Notes: generated by a model from the sequence alone, not told the origin. Counted from the stretch's first letter, positions 13,047-26,900 are shown. The stretch: 64,000 bases of DNA from Phascolomyces articulosus (GCA_025677815.1 JAIXMP010000038.1:293443-357442), one strand, 5' to 3'. A program made the numbers and translations.

Positions 13047-16000
13047 TTTTTTTTGTTGTATTTGTGAGAAAAAATATCTAATTCAGGCAAAACGAAGTCC
13101 TTTTTTTTTTATATAATATTTTTGTGGTTTTATATAAGATTTTACAAAAGTATTTGGGGGAGAAAAATGGGGGAGACTAATAATCAACAACGACGAGGCT
13201 TGACCGGATAGTTGGTACGGGAAATTTTTTTATAGGCTCAAAACAAAAAGTATAAAAATATAAAGGGGAAGTAGAGCTCTATCGAGATCTTGAGTCATCA
13301 CATGGTATTAGCATCTTCCTGATAAAACATATAATAAACAGGGTGCAATCAAGTTGATTACAAAAGATTATATCAACCATCCAGGGCCCAACATTTACTA
13401 TTAGGAAATTTTTTTCTGGAGGAAATTAATTATGGAAAATAAAATTGAAAAATTTTTCCCTAATTTCGTCCAAACTATTTTCATCATGTCAACACCTCTT
13501 CTTTTCATAGTTCATGCATAAACTTCTTGACGCAAAAATACATTTCCGATGTATCCCTAACCATTCACATGAAAATAATAAATGTACGTACTTTTACCCC
13601 GCAATCCATCATCTATTAGAATGTTTATTGAAATCAGCGACGCGGGGTTCATTGAGTCTGGTAATCCTCTACGAATTACTTGTTTAGCGGCAATAGGAAG
13701 GACTTTTTTTTGGCATGGACAGGCCTTTAATTTGGATAAGCTCGGACTTACTTGTTTTGGTAAATAAGTTGATTCGTGCACCCAAAAAAAAAAGAACCAT
13801 AACAAACTAAACCCTGTCTCTCTTCCATATCATAAGTGTAATAATAATAAACTTCGAATATTTTTCCTATGCTATGATCCACTTTATATTTGATGAACGT
13901 ATCATTGATTATTATCTTAGTAAATAAAACATTACAGGTTCCATATGAGTCAAAAGAGTAAGAGGATCGAGACAATTTAAAACTTGCTTTTGACTCGGCC
14001 GTTTCGTAAATTTGGTGTATATGTGGATGGTTGACAAAAACAGTTTATAAATTCTCCTTTTGTAACATGATAAGGTTTGTTGTCTATTTCAAATCAATAA
14101 ACCCATATCATTCATGTGGTTTTGTACCATCATTATAAAAAAGAAAAAGAACCATATAAATTAATTTCCATGATAGAAATGATAAGCACAAGGAAGATAT
14201 GTAATCTATTCTAGCAATATTATCTCTTTCCTTCTATATATATTAGAAAAACGGTATTACAGAATGATCAGGTTTTATTATCACATTACCAATGATGAGA
14301 ATTTTTTTTACAATGATTTGTTTTGGATGCATTAATTAACAGTTATTACAGTAATAATAGATCGGCTTCCTATCTAGTACCAATATCATCAACCATTTAA
14401 TAGTGTATTTTTTTAAGTTTTGGCATTACCCAATAACAAGAGATAATTTCTGTCAGACAATATAGTAACATTGCTGTACGTAAGTTATTACAAAGTTTAT
14501 TATATAAAGAATTGCCTTTTTGTTGTCTAGACCATTGCTTTTTTTACGCACTCTATTATCTATATAGACAGGTGGGGACGCCACATTTCTCTGAACCAGG
14601 ACATTATGGTCCCTCTTCTGAACATGGTTGTAAGCTTCTTCTTTGGCCATAGCCACTGCCTATCATAGTCATACGTAGCAATGATGGCCACAGAAAGTAA
14701 AATTATAGTTTGGTAAGAAAATAATTGAACCCTTATTTCAATTAACAGCTACTACAGTCAAACACGATCACTTATTAATAAGTGAATAGCTAAAAAAAAT
14801 AGTTTAGTCTTAAAACTTACAGTAGATTATCTTCGTGAAAAAAGATGTAGATACAGCAAATGATTATTTGATTTTATTTAATTATAGTTTTTCTTAGGTT
14901 GATTATTAATCTAAACAGTAATACACACAGTGACATGGAAATATGCTATTATGTGCACAAACTCCCTACATTATCTTGCTTATTTATGAGGCAAATCAAT
15001 ATGGTACAGTAAAATAAGGTTCAATATATGATATAGAATAAACATGCAATAGCAGAGATACAAAAAAAACATGGAATAACAGGCTAATAGTTCCTGTAGT
15101 ATCCATAAAGGGAAGCATTCAAAAGGCTTCTTATTTTCGTTGTATACAAATTTTCACTCTACTGTACCATTTTACAAATATAAATTAAACCAATTTATCA
15201 TTTTTTCAGTTTTTTACTCATCATTGTTTATTATATTTTTTTAAGTTATGAAATATGTATCAGCATCATATTAGGGGATGGCATCAAAGTTAATAAATCA
15301 TTGCATCGGTTACGATAAGTGACAGAGAAAAAGAAAAATAGAGAGCACTTTCCTGCATCTTTTTAAAAATTCATCAGTCTGGTGGAAAATGTACCGGTTC
15401 TATACCAATAATCATGTTATCTGATAAAATTCATGTTTCATCATCATCATCATCATCATTGTCCAAAAAAAAAAATTTATCTTCATTTGAATAAACCGAA
15501 CATCATTACCACATCAAACATTTCTAATAATGCATAATTACTGAAAGAGGTTATGCGCCACCGGGTAAAGATCAGTGTCTGCCTCATAATCTAAGTATAT
15601 AAATGGTTTTTATAAAGAAAAGAGCAAAAATATATATGCGTAGTAATTCATCACTTATTCTAGACTCTAGACAATATGAAAACCCCATTGAATTTGTGAT
15701 GTAATATAGATTTTCTGAAGAAAATCGCACAGATGAACCAACCATGATACTCCATCATTTACATTTTGACAATAGCAATAGCAACGCGGCTCTACTCCCG
15801 GATGTAATGGTCAGTTTATAATTAATGATATTTATTATAATCTAAAGGAGTAGCATGATGCGTGATAGTGTGTCCTTCCTTTTTACTCGAGAAAGACATT
15901 GCAGCAAAGTTGATTTACATAAGGACTACCAGAAAAATATATTTTTTGTCATGTAATAGTAAAATTTGCATATTTATCTATCGGTACTGTGGGCGACACA

Positions 16001-16900
16001 TATTCTTTAAGTATCAATGTATTGTTTTCTTTATTCATATTACGTCATAATACAAAAGCCCCTTTTCATTTTGCTTTCTAATAACTGAATGAACATATCC
16101 ATTGTTGTTTGTAACTAAGTTTAACATTAAGTAGCAAAGATTCTTACAATAAAGTCAAATTCTCATTATGCTCTTTATTGAACCGGTTTCGTTATTGGGT
16201 TTAAACAGTGGACAGGATTATAATGGTCCATTTTCAGTGTTTTGACAACACTGCTTTTAAAAAGTATAAAAAGCCTGGAGTTAGATACGCACTAATAACA
16301 ATATCTTTTGTCTGTTGCATAACTGCTGCACCAAATACTTTTCACTCAATCTCCCCCCCCCCAAAATTAGCAACCAAAATCTATTATCTCAAGACAACTT
16401 GGTCAATAGTCTGCACAATACTATCAGAAATGGATGCACTTCTACATCCGGAGAGCAACCAACAGCAATAACATGACAACAATTCTGGCACTGCTTTGAT
16501 TTCTTGGATTGATCCTCCGAACTCTGAGCAAAATGGGTCCTTATTGATTTTTTCTTTTTCTTTCTTTCCCACACTTCATTTTTCCATTCTTTCATATCTT
16601 TGTACGTTTCTATCTCGATGTTTCCTTATAAACTCATCTTTCATCCACAACACACCATAAACACATACCTCTAAAGAATATATTTTATATATTCTAATTA
16701 TTATACATTTGATAACTCTCTACCCTTTTTTTCTCTTTAATTTGAATCTTTTTACTCCTTAACCTCGACCTTTTCCTTATAACCCAATAAGGTTTTTTTT
16801 ATATTCTTTTATTCTTTTTTTTGAGCCGTCTCTATCGGGATGCCATACCAATCGATAGATCTTAGGAGACATAATAAAAGACAAAATTTTATCCGTACTG
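13047..16900. other. Gene desert, AT-rich, probable decayed mobile DNA
   Basis: About 3.9 kb with frequent stops in all frames. Short open stretches at 13582-13767 (+), 14453-14656 (-) and 16208-16471 (+) look partly protein-like but match nothing I recognise and are flanked by stops. No terminal repeats were detected by eye. A (CAT)n tract lies at about 15439-15459. Confidence 0.4.
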
Positions 16901-17021
16901 CAAGAGTACCTCAAGTGTACTGTAAGAGCGATTTTCCCATGCCTCCTGTTCGATAAAATTCGACAATTTGTACGGATATTGTTCAGTATTGTCCGATCAC
17001 TATCGCAAAGAAGTACTGTAA

Positions 17022-18750
17022 TTGCAGTACTACAAAATTCCCATAGCCCGTAATAGCAATACTGTTTCCAACAACAGCGAAAACAACATTCTTGCAGTTG
17101 CTTCCACTCCTATCGATAATAATCCAGTCGCCATCCTCCCACCACTACTTCTTCTACAACTCCTGATAACAACAACAACAATGTTATTTATTCTTCTTCA
17201 ACCACGCCTACCGCATCTCTTTCTTTATTAGGCAAACTATCTCGATCATCCGTAAGTTCGTAGAATAAGTATAGTTCTTTATCTTTTCAAGTATCCAACT
17301 TTTCTTCTTCTTTTTTTCAGAGTAGCAAGTCTGATTCTTATGAGTTGACTCAAGATATGAAAGAACAATACAAACAAGCGTATGAGGCGTTGGATCATGA
17401 TAAAAAATGGATTTTAGATGGTGGTACTAAATTTGAGGATATAATGTATGCATATGGAGCTATTTGCCTGTATTTATGAATAGTAAATATATAAACATTC
17501 TCTTTAATTCGAACTGTACTCTTGATACTGAGAGCTTTTTGCTGATTAAAATAATTCTATTCTAGCGCTGTGCATTCATTTATCCTTGGCACGAACGACG
17601 AGTGTTGGGAGTCTGTCTTCACTCCATCTCAGCTTGAAAAAATTAAGCCAACAAACAATAGGTCGTTGTGTGAATATAATGAATCGTGCAAAACCATGTT
17701 CTCCGCGTTTTCACAAGTTATCAAGGATGCCAAGAAACGTAAATTGGTATCAGTAGCATCATCAGCAATAACAACAACAACAACAATAGCAACTGAAGGC
17801 AAAAGAAGAACAACAAGCAACAAACCCATCATATTTGGAGTTGACTACTAAAGAAGAGGATATGATTGATGAATTATTGGAGACACTCGCAAAATTCGGT
17901 ATGATCGACTCGCGTCAAAACTACAATTTATATTGGTTACAAAAAACAATGTATGATATTCTTAATTTATACAGATTCTGAGTATTAGACTGGGTCAAGA
18001 TACATGGCTCGGAAATGGACCTTGTGGTTCGCGTATGGACTTTGCTTGATAGTGTTTTTGATGATATGATGATGGAAACAAGAAGATAAATTCATTTAAT
18101 TAGTGAAATTCCCTCAATCAGCATGTGTTTTTTATTTACAATGTTTATTCCAATATTTATAGGGACAGCGGATCAGTAGTAGCCGCCTTTATTGATAACT
18201 AAGAACGCACAGTAACTGGAATGATCGCTGTTGCAGCTAAAAATTCATAATATACTTTTAAACTCATAAAATATTTACATGTTCAAAAAATGTTCAAAAA
18301 ATATTCGGCATAAATTCAAATTTGGGGCATTTTGCACATATAAACATTTGAATATGTTTTGAATATATCCTGAATATTTTTTTTCTAAAGTGATGGAAAA
18401 CCCTGGTGGATACATCTGTATAATCAGTTCAGCACTACAGTACCAAATAATATCAACCATTCCTTCACATATATCATCTGGTCTACTTCCTATATTAAAA
18501 CTAACTCTTAAAATCCAAAATAAATTATACATTCATTGATTTTGCATGACAAAAAGTAAACTTAATAGTTATCACATTTTTCAATTATAATAGCTGACCA
18601 TCCAATCATCTATGAAAACCATTCATGACTATGGCGCACATGAAGAAGAAGATAAATCCAATCTACTAGATAATATGGATAAAAACAAGGAACGTTTAGT
18701 GCTCCCTCGACTTCAAAATTCACCTAACAAAAAACAAAAACAAATAGTTT
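17022..18750 (+). pseudogene. Decayed copy of a Mucorales-expanded unknown family
   Basis: Protein-like segments occur in order but in shifting frames. First comes an Asn/Ser/Thr-rich leader (17022-17110, then shifted to 17145-17249), then an exon from about 17322 (QYKQAYEALDHDKKWILDGGT) with a donor at 17446. The next exon at about 17566 reads AVHSFILGTNDECWESVFT and ends at a stop at 17851, after which the frame shifts and continues to about 17950 (EEDMIDELLETLAKFG). Segments at 17986-18090 (VRVWTLLDSVFDDMMMETRR) and 18600-18750 follow. The motif order 'EALD..KWIL', 'HSFILD..D..W...FT' and a later 'RVW..LD..FD' resembles, from memory, a large family of uncharacterised proteins in Mucorales genomes. 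Stops, frameshifts and the missing start indicate a dead copy. Confidence 0.45.
18268..18400. repeat. Degenerate A/T-rich repeat with ATTCAAA/TTTGAAT motifs
   Basis: Short words such as ATGTTCAAAA, AAATTCAAATTT, CATTTGAATA and TTTTGAATAT recur in both orientations over about 130 nt, between segments of the decayed gene. The style resembles the repeat at 62.25-62.52 kb. Confidence 0.4.
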
Positions 18751-19546
18751 AATGGTAATAATGATGCTGACCTTAGTAAATACTCATCAAATTTTCTAGC
18801 ACATATCTACCATCATCACTGACATAACAATGCCCACCATCTTTTTACCCTTTTGTTTATATATCATCTTTACTCCTGTAAAACACTTCTTTTGCACATA
18901 TTACATTACATTTCGTTTATTTTTTATTAAAAAAAATACATATATCATCACAGCTATCAACTTGCTCCTCTATTTGAGGCAAATCAATCACAAAATATTG
19001 TCCTTTCTTTATATTGGAATACCTTAAGTTAATGAACGAAATTAATCGTTGGCAGCATTCAGCTTATTTTCCTACGTAACATTTATTTATTTTTTTAATC
19101 TTCTAAATGATATTGATTTTTGAGTCACTCTATCAGGAAAAAAACTAAATGATGACAAAAAAAAAAAAAGGATTGAAATTTTTTACATACATTTTCATAT
19201 TGAATTGTCAATTGACAAGAATAATAGATAATAATTATTTCATATTGGACGCTTGTGATACCATTGCCCTTTGGTTGCGTAAAAAGCATGATTGGCTAGT
19301 TCACTGATGTGGCTAATCAAAATACAGTAGTTTAAATAAGCTGGATTTCTGGAAACTGAACACACTAGAATCAGAATGTCGAGGATATTTTAATGTTATG
19401 TTCCATATGGGTCATATTTATTTTTATTAACGACAAATTCGTTTGACATAGCTCAATATCAAATTGCATAGCTTATTTTCATTCAGGTGACCCAATTTTG
19501 ATCCAATTTCATATAATGGGTCATTTTTCAAAGTCATGGCTCATTT

Positions 19547-19975
19547 TTATTTACTGTGATCAAATTCAACTTCCAGCGCTGTAAGGCCCTGGAAGTGATA
19601 ACAAAGTGTTGTTGTGGCATCTTTGATGATACAAGTTGGCTTTTGTTCGACATATCCCTCGAGAAACTGTGAATGATCGGCCTTCAATTTCATATTATTG
19701 CCTCTAGACTTGACCTCAGATCGTGCTTTGTAGCTAGACAAAACAGTACCTCGCTTCTTTTTCTACTCTTTATAGTAAGCATAGGTCGACTAACTTCCTA
19801 CAAATGATTTCCGAGCAGCAGGTGCTATCTTTTTGTTTTCATTCAGGATAAGTGCAATGAATTGCGCTATTTGTTCTGGCTTATATTCTCTCGATGTCCA
19901 TACAGGACCAGACTGTTTTACTAGATCCAATCCGTATTCCTCCGTCAATACATTGATGGGAGCAAAATATGATAG
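19547..19975 (-). pseudogene. Remnant of an IS630/Tc1-mariner-type transposase (N-terminal part)
   Basis: On the minus strand two blocks are readable. The first (about 19975 down to 19796) reads INVLTEEYGLDLVKQ...REYKPEQIAQFIALI, a helix-turn-helix-like segment, and ends at a stop. After a short disrupted stretch the second block (19741 to 19547) reads MKLKADHSQFLEGYVEQKPT-CIIKDATTTLC-FQGL. The pattern 'KL...H..FL..Y....P...I.DA...L...F.GL' is the linker region before the DDE catalytic domain in fungal IS630/Tc1-mariner transposases. The catalytic domain is absent downstream and there are stops and frameshifts, so this is a fragment. Terminal inverted repeats were not found by eye. Confidence 0.45.
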
Positions 19976-21624
19976 GCAATTGTATCATAAACCTCGTCTT
20001 CAGACATGAAGTCCCCTGATATATGATCCAAACGGTATAATGGATCAAGCTTCTTTTGGCACCAGTTCTATTGATCTTTTAAAACAATCAAATTATTCTT
20101 GGCATAGTTTTTATTGATCGGTGTCAAATACATAATATATGATAATGAGTGAAAAAATATATAAAAAATATGCAATAAAACGAATAATATTTATATTCAA
20201 TACTGATTCGACATTGTTCATTGAATCTCTAAAAAGTTCATAGAGTTGACAAAGATTATATTGATTAAGCAGATTGTTCAGAGTAGTGGGCAAAAATACA
20301 TTTGCAGATACCAAAAAGTATATCTGGTCCTCTTCCAAATATACTGTGTGATCTAAATGTCGTGACAAAATGCGCAGAAAGCGTATAGCGAAGCACAAAA
20401 ATCCCCACAAAAAAAAAGCATAAATCGGATACCTCTTTTTACCCAACCCCATTGTTATTAAGTGTATAGACAATAAAAAAAGTTCCAATATATAATCCTG
20501 AACTCATACAACCCATTTATCAATGTATCAATATTATTTTACTTTGCATCTTCTTTCTCTTTGTTATTCTATGTTGCGCTTCATCGAACCAAAACAAAGA
20601 AGGATGAGTTAAATTTCAAAGTCTTGCCACCTGCTACCTAATCAAATCTGTTATTATGACCAAATATAGTATTGTTGGTAAATGATATATATTACTCTAT
20701 TATAAATAAACCAGATATCCAACACGATAATTTGCGTTGCGACTTCAAAAAAGATATGAGATTAAAACAAGTTCGCCTTCAGCTTACATCTCGTTCTTTT
20801 TTACATGATGCATTAAAAACCACGCTAAAAACTTTTTGTTACGTATCCAATGAGATATCATGGAATCGTCAATGAACATAGTATTGTGTGAGCTATTGAT
20901 CGAAGGTTCCAAACTCGTATTACACAAACTATATAATGTTTCAATGAAATGCTGGTTGAATGTTACCTAATATGTCATAGTAAAATGATCGGTGATCGAT
21001 TTACCAAACGATAGATAATTGATGATTATCTGCTTATCAAGCCAATCACCTAAAGTAAAAGGTCGAGTTATAAAGAATGCTGTCTTATTTGCGGCCCGAA
21101 GATTTTTTCTCAGGGCCTTGTGTAGAATTTCTTTCAAAGGCTATATTTGTACAAATTTTTTTTCGGAGTAATATTACGCCGCTCAACTAATTTTTCCCCA
21201 CCATTGACAAAAAAAACATGTCGGCAGTGTCCAAGTTGAATTAGGCAACCCTGTATTTGTATATTGTACACCTTCCCCACACAAAGGCACTTCTCTTGGC
21301 TATTACCATAAAATGGCAAGCTAATTTTATCGTGATTGGTAATTTCATTTTTTAGGTAGTACATATCCATCGCATGAACCTATGGGCCACATTGCTTTTG
21401 CATCGGATTGATCGGCCACCGTCCCAAATTACTGGTCCTGTTGTTGAATGTGAATCAGAAAACATAATGTATTATGGATTTTTTTACGAGTATATAAACA
21501 TCTTTTTCTGCTGTTGTCAGCTTCGATTATATAATAAACTTAGGTTCTACGTTTAATTTCTTCTCTCACTCGTCCTATTTTTACTACTACTTCAAAAAGA
21601 AGCATCATTTTTATTTAATTAACC
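19976..21624. other. Gene-poor region with unassigned open stretches
   Basis: A 125-codon minus frame at 20111-20488 encodes a hydrophobic, aromatic-rich protein with three likely membrane stretches but is not recognised. A plus frame at 20671-20875 and a minus frame at 21134-21370 are also protein-like. None has supporting splice structure or family resemblance, and all may be decayed transposon or gene pieces. The last ~80 nt before 21625 are the pyrimidine-rich promoter of the esterase gene. Confidence 0.35.
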
Positions 21625-22932
21625 ATGGCGCCACCAATTCAATTACAACCTGAGGCAAAAGCTTTCCTCGACTTATTGCCAAAAAATATGCCCAGTATGG
21701 AAGATGTACCCTTGGATGTATTACGAGGAGGAGCTACAGGAGAAAGCAGTATATTTGGAAATATTGAAACAAACAAATTGTCCAATGAACCAGTTGACGA
21801 AGAGACTGTTACTACTACTACAGGTGTCTCTTTAGTTATTACTCGCCCCAAAAACACACCAAAAGATCAGATTCTGCCTGTTATTTTATACCTGTATGTT
21901 TACTTCTTTAATTGAATCCACCTTAATTACTGTTATCATATGTAAAAAAGAAAACATTTCTCTAACTTTCTTGATGCATTTCTCTTGTTTAATAGGCACG
22001 GTGGTGGATGGACCATAGGAAATGCGAAACTTTATAAAAGTCTTCGTGAATATGTAAGTAAATCATTCTGACTTAATCAACCCATAAAAATAACAACGAT
22101 TAAATCATACTCTTATATTATACATATCATCTAATAATGGATGACATCTTTTATAGTATACAATTCAAGCAAAAGCAGCAGTTGTCTTTGTCAATTACTC
22201 CCTTAGCCCAGAAGTAAAGTATCCAGTAGCTCTTAACGAATGTTATGATGCGCTAACTTGGATTGTAGATACTGACCCCTCAATTCACCATTTGGACGCC
22301 ACCAAAATTGCAGTAGCAGGTGATAGTGCTGGTGGAAATTTATCTGCAGCATTAGCAAGTAAGAATTTTTAAACCTCACGCTACTTTTTGTTATTATACT
22401 CTAATGACCGTAAAAATCTAATATGCATAAGAGAAGTTACTATACACTATTCTAATATAATATCATGTTTTATTATATGCATATTAATATCTTAGTCTAT
22501 GACAAGCAAAAGCGTGGGGGTAGCACAAAGCTCAAATGCCAAGTGCTGTTTTATCCTGTAACCGATGCAGATTTTGATACCGAATCCTATAAGCAATTTC
22601 AAGAAGGTTATCTTTTAACAAAGGGTGCCATGGAATTTTTCTGGGATAACTATACAAATAAAGAAGACCGTTTAATTGGTACTGCAGCACCATTGCAAGC
22701 ATCCATGGACGAGCTAAAGGGCATCGCACCAGCATTTTTGACTGTTGCCGAAGCTGACGTCTTACGTGATGAAGGCGAAGCGTATGCTCGTAAATTAATT
22801 CAAGCTGACGTCCCCGTTATAGTGATGCGCGCATTGGGATGTCTTCATGGTTTTGTTTCTACTGGAGACCCAAGTTCACAAGCTATTTTGCGTCAATCTG
22901 TTAGTTACATTCAACAACATTGGGATTTGTAA
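21625..22932 (+). CDS. Alpha/beta hydrolase, hormone-sensitive-lipase (HSL) type esterase
   Basis: Four exons (21625-21893, 21996-22053, 22157-22358, 22496-22932) total 966 nt, 321 aa. The family signature is complete: the oxyanion-hole motif HGGGW at residues 91-95 (created across intron 1), the nucleophile elbow GDSAGGN with Ser166, an acidic residue in EADVLRDEG, and the catalytic His in CLHGF. The sequence YDKQKRGG-STKLKCQVLFYP after the nucleophile is also typical of HSL/GDXG esterases. It should hydrolyse short- to medium-chain carboxylic esters; the natural substrate is unknown. There is no signal peptide, so it is probably cytosolic. It sits alone at the right border of the gene-poor region; the intact frame argues that it is functional. 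Confidence 0.9.
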
Positions 22933-23981
22933 GAATGAATGAAACAAGTAGTAAACCTAATATATTCACTCTTTTGATGCTATTTATGCTTGATTTTACA
23001 GAATAAATTTCTTTTTTTTATCATAATGTATAGTTTAACATATATTTAAAACAAAAAGAGCAGTGGTTTCTCTTCTGAATGTATAAGCGCTTTAATACTC
23101 TGATATTTATATTAATAATATCCATTACTGCATACTTAATATATTTTTTACGTAGGAAACTTTAATAATAAACATGGTATGGGTGTTAAAAATGTTAATA
23201 TCATAAAGAAATAATCGTACTTTTACGTACGTATATTTATAACATTACAGTCATTGGGAGGATGTTACTTTTGGAGATACTTTCAAAATTTGAATACGGC
23301 TTTATCGAATTACATAATATGTTGTAAATACTTTAGTAGTTAAAAGAGAGCATATTTATACATATTTAAGACTAAATAGAGATGTAAGTTGTTCATGGGT
23401 AAATTACATAGTATATCCTGATTTGTTGTTTTTGTCAAATAATCTCTTAAAATGCTATCTCCTGTAGCCATTTACTTCATACGTTTATCTTCTTTTTACT
23501 TTGTGGCATTTATATATGATACTTTGGGTACCATATTGTTGTATAGTATCTTTGGAGCGTCTATATATTTATTCTCTGTTGTCTTTTATTTTTCTTGAAA
23601 ATTAGTAATAGTTGATAGATAGGATGTCATGGATATTTATAATATCAAGTTCTGGGCATTGTCTTCTTTTCTAATAAACCATAGAAATCATCAGTCTCTC
23701 ATGTTCGACATAGTAAGTAAAAACACGTAGCAACAAATAAAAACGTTAAAAGGGACTATTGTAATAATGGACTGGTAATTCTTAGATTATCCAACACAAA
23801 CGAGAGAAAAAAGAGCACCAACACCTCGATCTACTCTAGATTTTTTTGTACGCAGTGTCAAAGCGTCGGGGTTCATGTTTGCTGAGAAGGTCAACTTATT
23901 GAAGATAAAAGCTGGACCAAAATTTTGTTTCGCTTTTCAACCTGCAAAAAAAAAAAAAAAGAAAAAGGGGGAAGTTCCAAC
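22933..23981. other. Intergenic region, no gene seen
   Basis: About 1 kb, AT-rich. The right end includes an A15-type run and the probable leader of the Nup93 gene. An open frame crosses upstream of the chosen Nup93 ATG but is poly-Lys and not conserved-looking. Confidence 0.4.
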
Positions 23982-26900
23982 ATGGCGACAGAAACGTTTA
24001 AAAAGTTATATGAAAGTTCAAAATTACTTGTCGCACAATCCAATCGTGATCAATTACCTGTATTAGAACGCGGTTTGGATCAGATCGATACCGAAACGCA
24101 ACGATTGTTTGGAAAAAACAAGACAGATCAGGAACAAACGGCCCATGCGTAAGTTATTTGATTTATTATTATTCTTTCTATTCCATAACAAAAGAACATC
24201 CAATCGCTTATTTTTACGTTTTCATTTTTAATATAAAAACGGATCGATCCTCATAATGATATTCTAGTCATTTCTTTTTGGCACAAAATGGCATCAATAC
24301 TCAAGATTTAACACAAAAGCTGGATGCGATGGATACTACACGGATCTTTCAACCGGCTGACACGATTAACGATACAGACGTTGAGGTAGGTATAATAACG
24401 CGTTATAATTCATTTATTCTCCACTGACTTTCCAAGTACAAAAAAAAACGAATAATATCCGTTTATATGTATATTATAGAAATATCTAGAACAAGCTCAC
24501 GAACGTAGTATAATTGATACCATTGAAGAAACACGTCAAAACGTAAATATTAAAAAGAATGGAATGGATTCCATTTTACACTATACAATATCAAAAAAAA
24601 AAAAAATGAGGGAGAGAGAGAGAGAGAGAGCCAGGACTCACCATTGATATACGCGTTTCTGGAAATTTATCCCTGTATATACTAGACCATTTTTGACTTT
24701 GAAGAACTAAGTGAACAAATGATGGAAACCAATTGGCGTACCACAAACCGTCGTATATTGGAAGAATGGGATCATCATCAAAATACAAGTGTCTTTGAAG
24801 ATGATAAATTTATAAAGGTCAGAGAAGAAACAAAACAATTAGATTGATGGGTTCTATTTTTATGTGTGAATGAAATATCCAACCTAATATATAAATATCC
24901 ACTACGCGTCCCATTATTATTATTATTATTATTAGTCTACCACCATGACACCTACCTTCCGCCAACGTGTATTAGATTATGCAGCTATTATTCCTAAATT
25001 AAATGACGCCAGACTATCTCGTAAAGGTTTCCCAGTCGTTGAAGAATTTTCAAAATTATCAAAATCCATCCATTCGGAACGTATTCACGATCGCAATTTG
25101 GATATTTGGAAGTTATTGGGTAACTTGGCTAGAGAAGTGGAACGTCATAATAAGGAGTCCTCAAAAATGTATTCGCAATTACAATCGGATGATCCAGCTA
25201 TGGCAAATATGACACGTCGACTTATTGCTTCTGCAAAAAATTGGTTGGAAAAAGAGTATGTGTTTTTTTTGCAGTTGCATCCATTGATATTGTAACAAAA
25301 ATGGAAAGAGGAGAAGTGAAGAAAAGAGAGATTCTGTATTTATAACTAGGATATATATAATTTTTTTGGTTTAGATACACCGAGTATATCGATGATGAAT
25401 TAGTACGCCATGCTCGTGATGCTAAAACCGGCGGTGTACCCTCTCCTGCTCATCGTATTCGTGTGTTTATGAATCTCAAGTTTAAAAAAGGTTCAGGAGA
25501 ATGGACTGATTCTCGGTTTGAAGTAATTTTATTTTTGTGTAGAGAGATCTAGAACAAGAAGAGAAGATGGAATAGTATGGATCCTAATCAAGTGAAAGAA
25601 AATAAGTATATTGATCCAATTTTTCTTTTTGAAATAGATTGTCAACGGTACAGCCATTTGGATCTACTTGTATTTGCTTATCCGTAGTGGTCATTCGAAG
25701 CAAGCATTACAATTTGTGAAGGAGAATGAACAATTATTTAGTGCTGAACCACAGTTTGTTCGTTACTTTACCGAATATATGGAATCACCCGAACGACGTC
25801 TTCGAAAAACAACACATGATGCTGTGGTAGCTGATTATCAACGTTTGGAATATGGTCAACAAAATGCCGATCCTTACAAATTGATTTTGTATAGAGTGAT
25901 TGGACGTTGTGGATTGAATAAGAAGCGATTACCAGAAATTGGTACAACGGAAGATTATATGTGGCTCCAGGTAGAATATATATAACTTGAAGAAGGGAGA
26001 TATACTATCTTGCTTTATTTGTAGGTATTCATTATTCAATTCATTTTTTTTTTTACTTAGCTTTCATTGGTGCGACAAACAGAAAATGGTGAAGAATACG
26101 GATATGAACGATACAATTTGCATGATGTACAAAACCTTATTTTGAGCTTCAAATCCAATGTCTTTGATAATAATGGAAGTAGCCCTCGAAGTTATTTCTT
26201 GGTATTGTTATTAACATTACAATTCGAACGGGTAAAGATTTTCATTTTCTTTTGTGATATATTTCTATCGTTGGGAAAAAAAAGTAGTATATTAAAGGAT
26301 TTCCCACCTTTTTGTTTGATAGGCCATCAATTATCTATACAAGAATGAAAAATCACGGTTAGAAGCTGTACATTTCGCTATCGCACTTGCCTATCATGGT
26401 TTATTAAGAATCCCCGAGAATCCATTAACAAGAAGCATTGATTTATGTAAATTATTTTTTGTGGGAAAAGATTTTTCGGAAGATAAAGGGAGATATGGAT
26501 AGGCAATCAAGAAAAAATAAGGTTTTTTTTATATAACTCACACGCATAATTTTGCATTTGATTTTTTTAGTGGTGATTGAAGATGATGAACGTGCAAGTC
26601 TTAACTTTGCTAGACTGATATATCAATATACTCGTATTTTTGCATCCATTCACAATAACCAAAGCAGCAACACCAATAATAATATTATTATCAACAAAGA
26701 TCCCAACACTACTATTCCCAAGGAACAATATGCACTCAACTATTTGTACCTCCTGACCTTGTATTCTGATCGACAACGATATGATTCTGATGATATGATT
26801 ACATTGTGTCATCAATATATTCGAGAATTGATTTTGGGAAGTAAAGATCCCAAGGTGATCTTGGGGGAACGATCACCAGAACTTGGACGTCAGGTAAAAG

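Noticed and set aside
13582..13767. 61-codon plus frame with somewhat protein-like sequence
   Set aside because: Isolated, overlapped by an equally long minus frame, no family recognised.
15439..15459. CAT trinucleotide run as a possible CRISPR-like or regulatory repeat
   Set aside because: Simple microsatellite without spacers; eukaryotic context.
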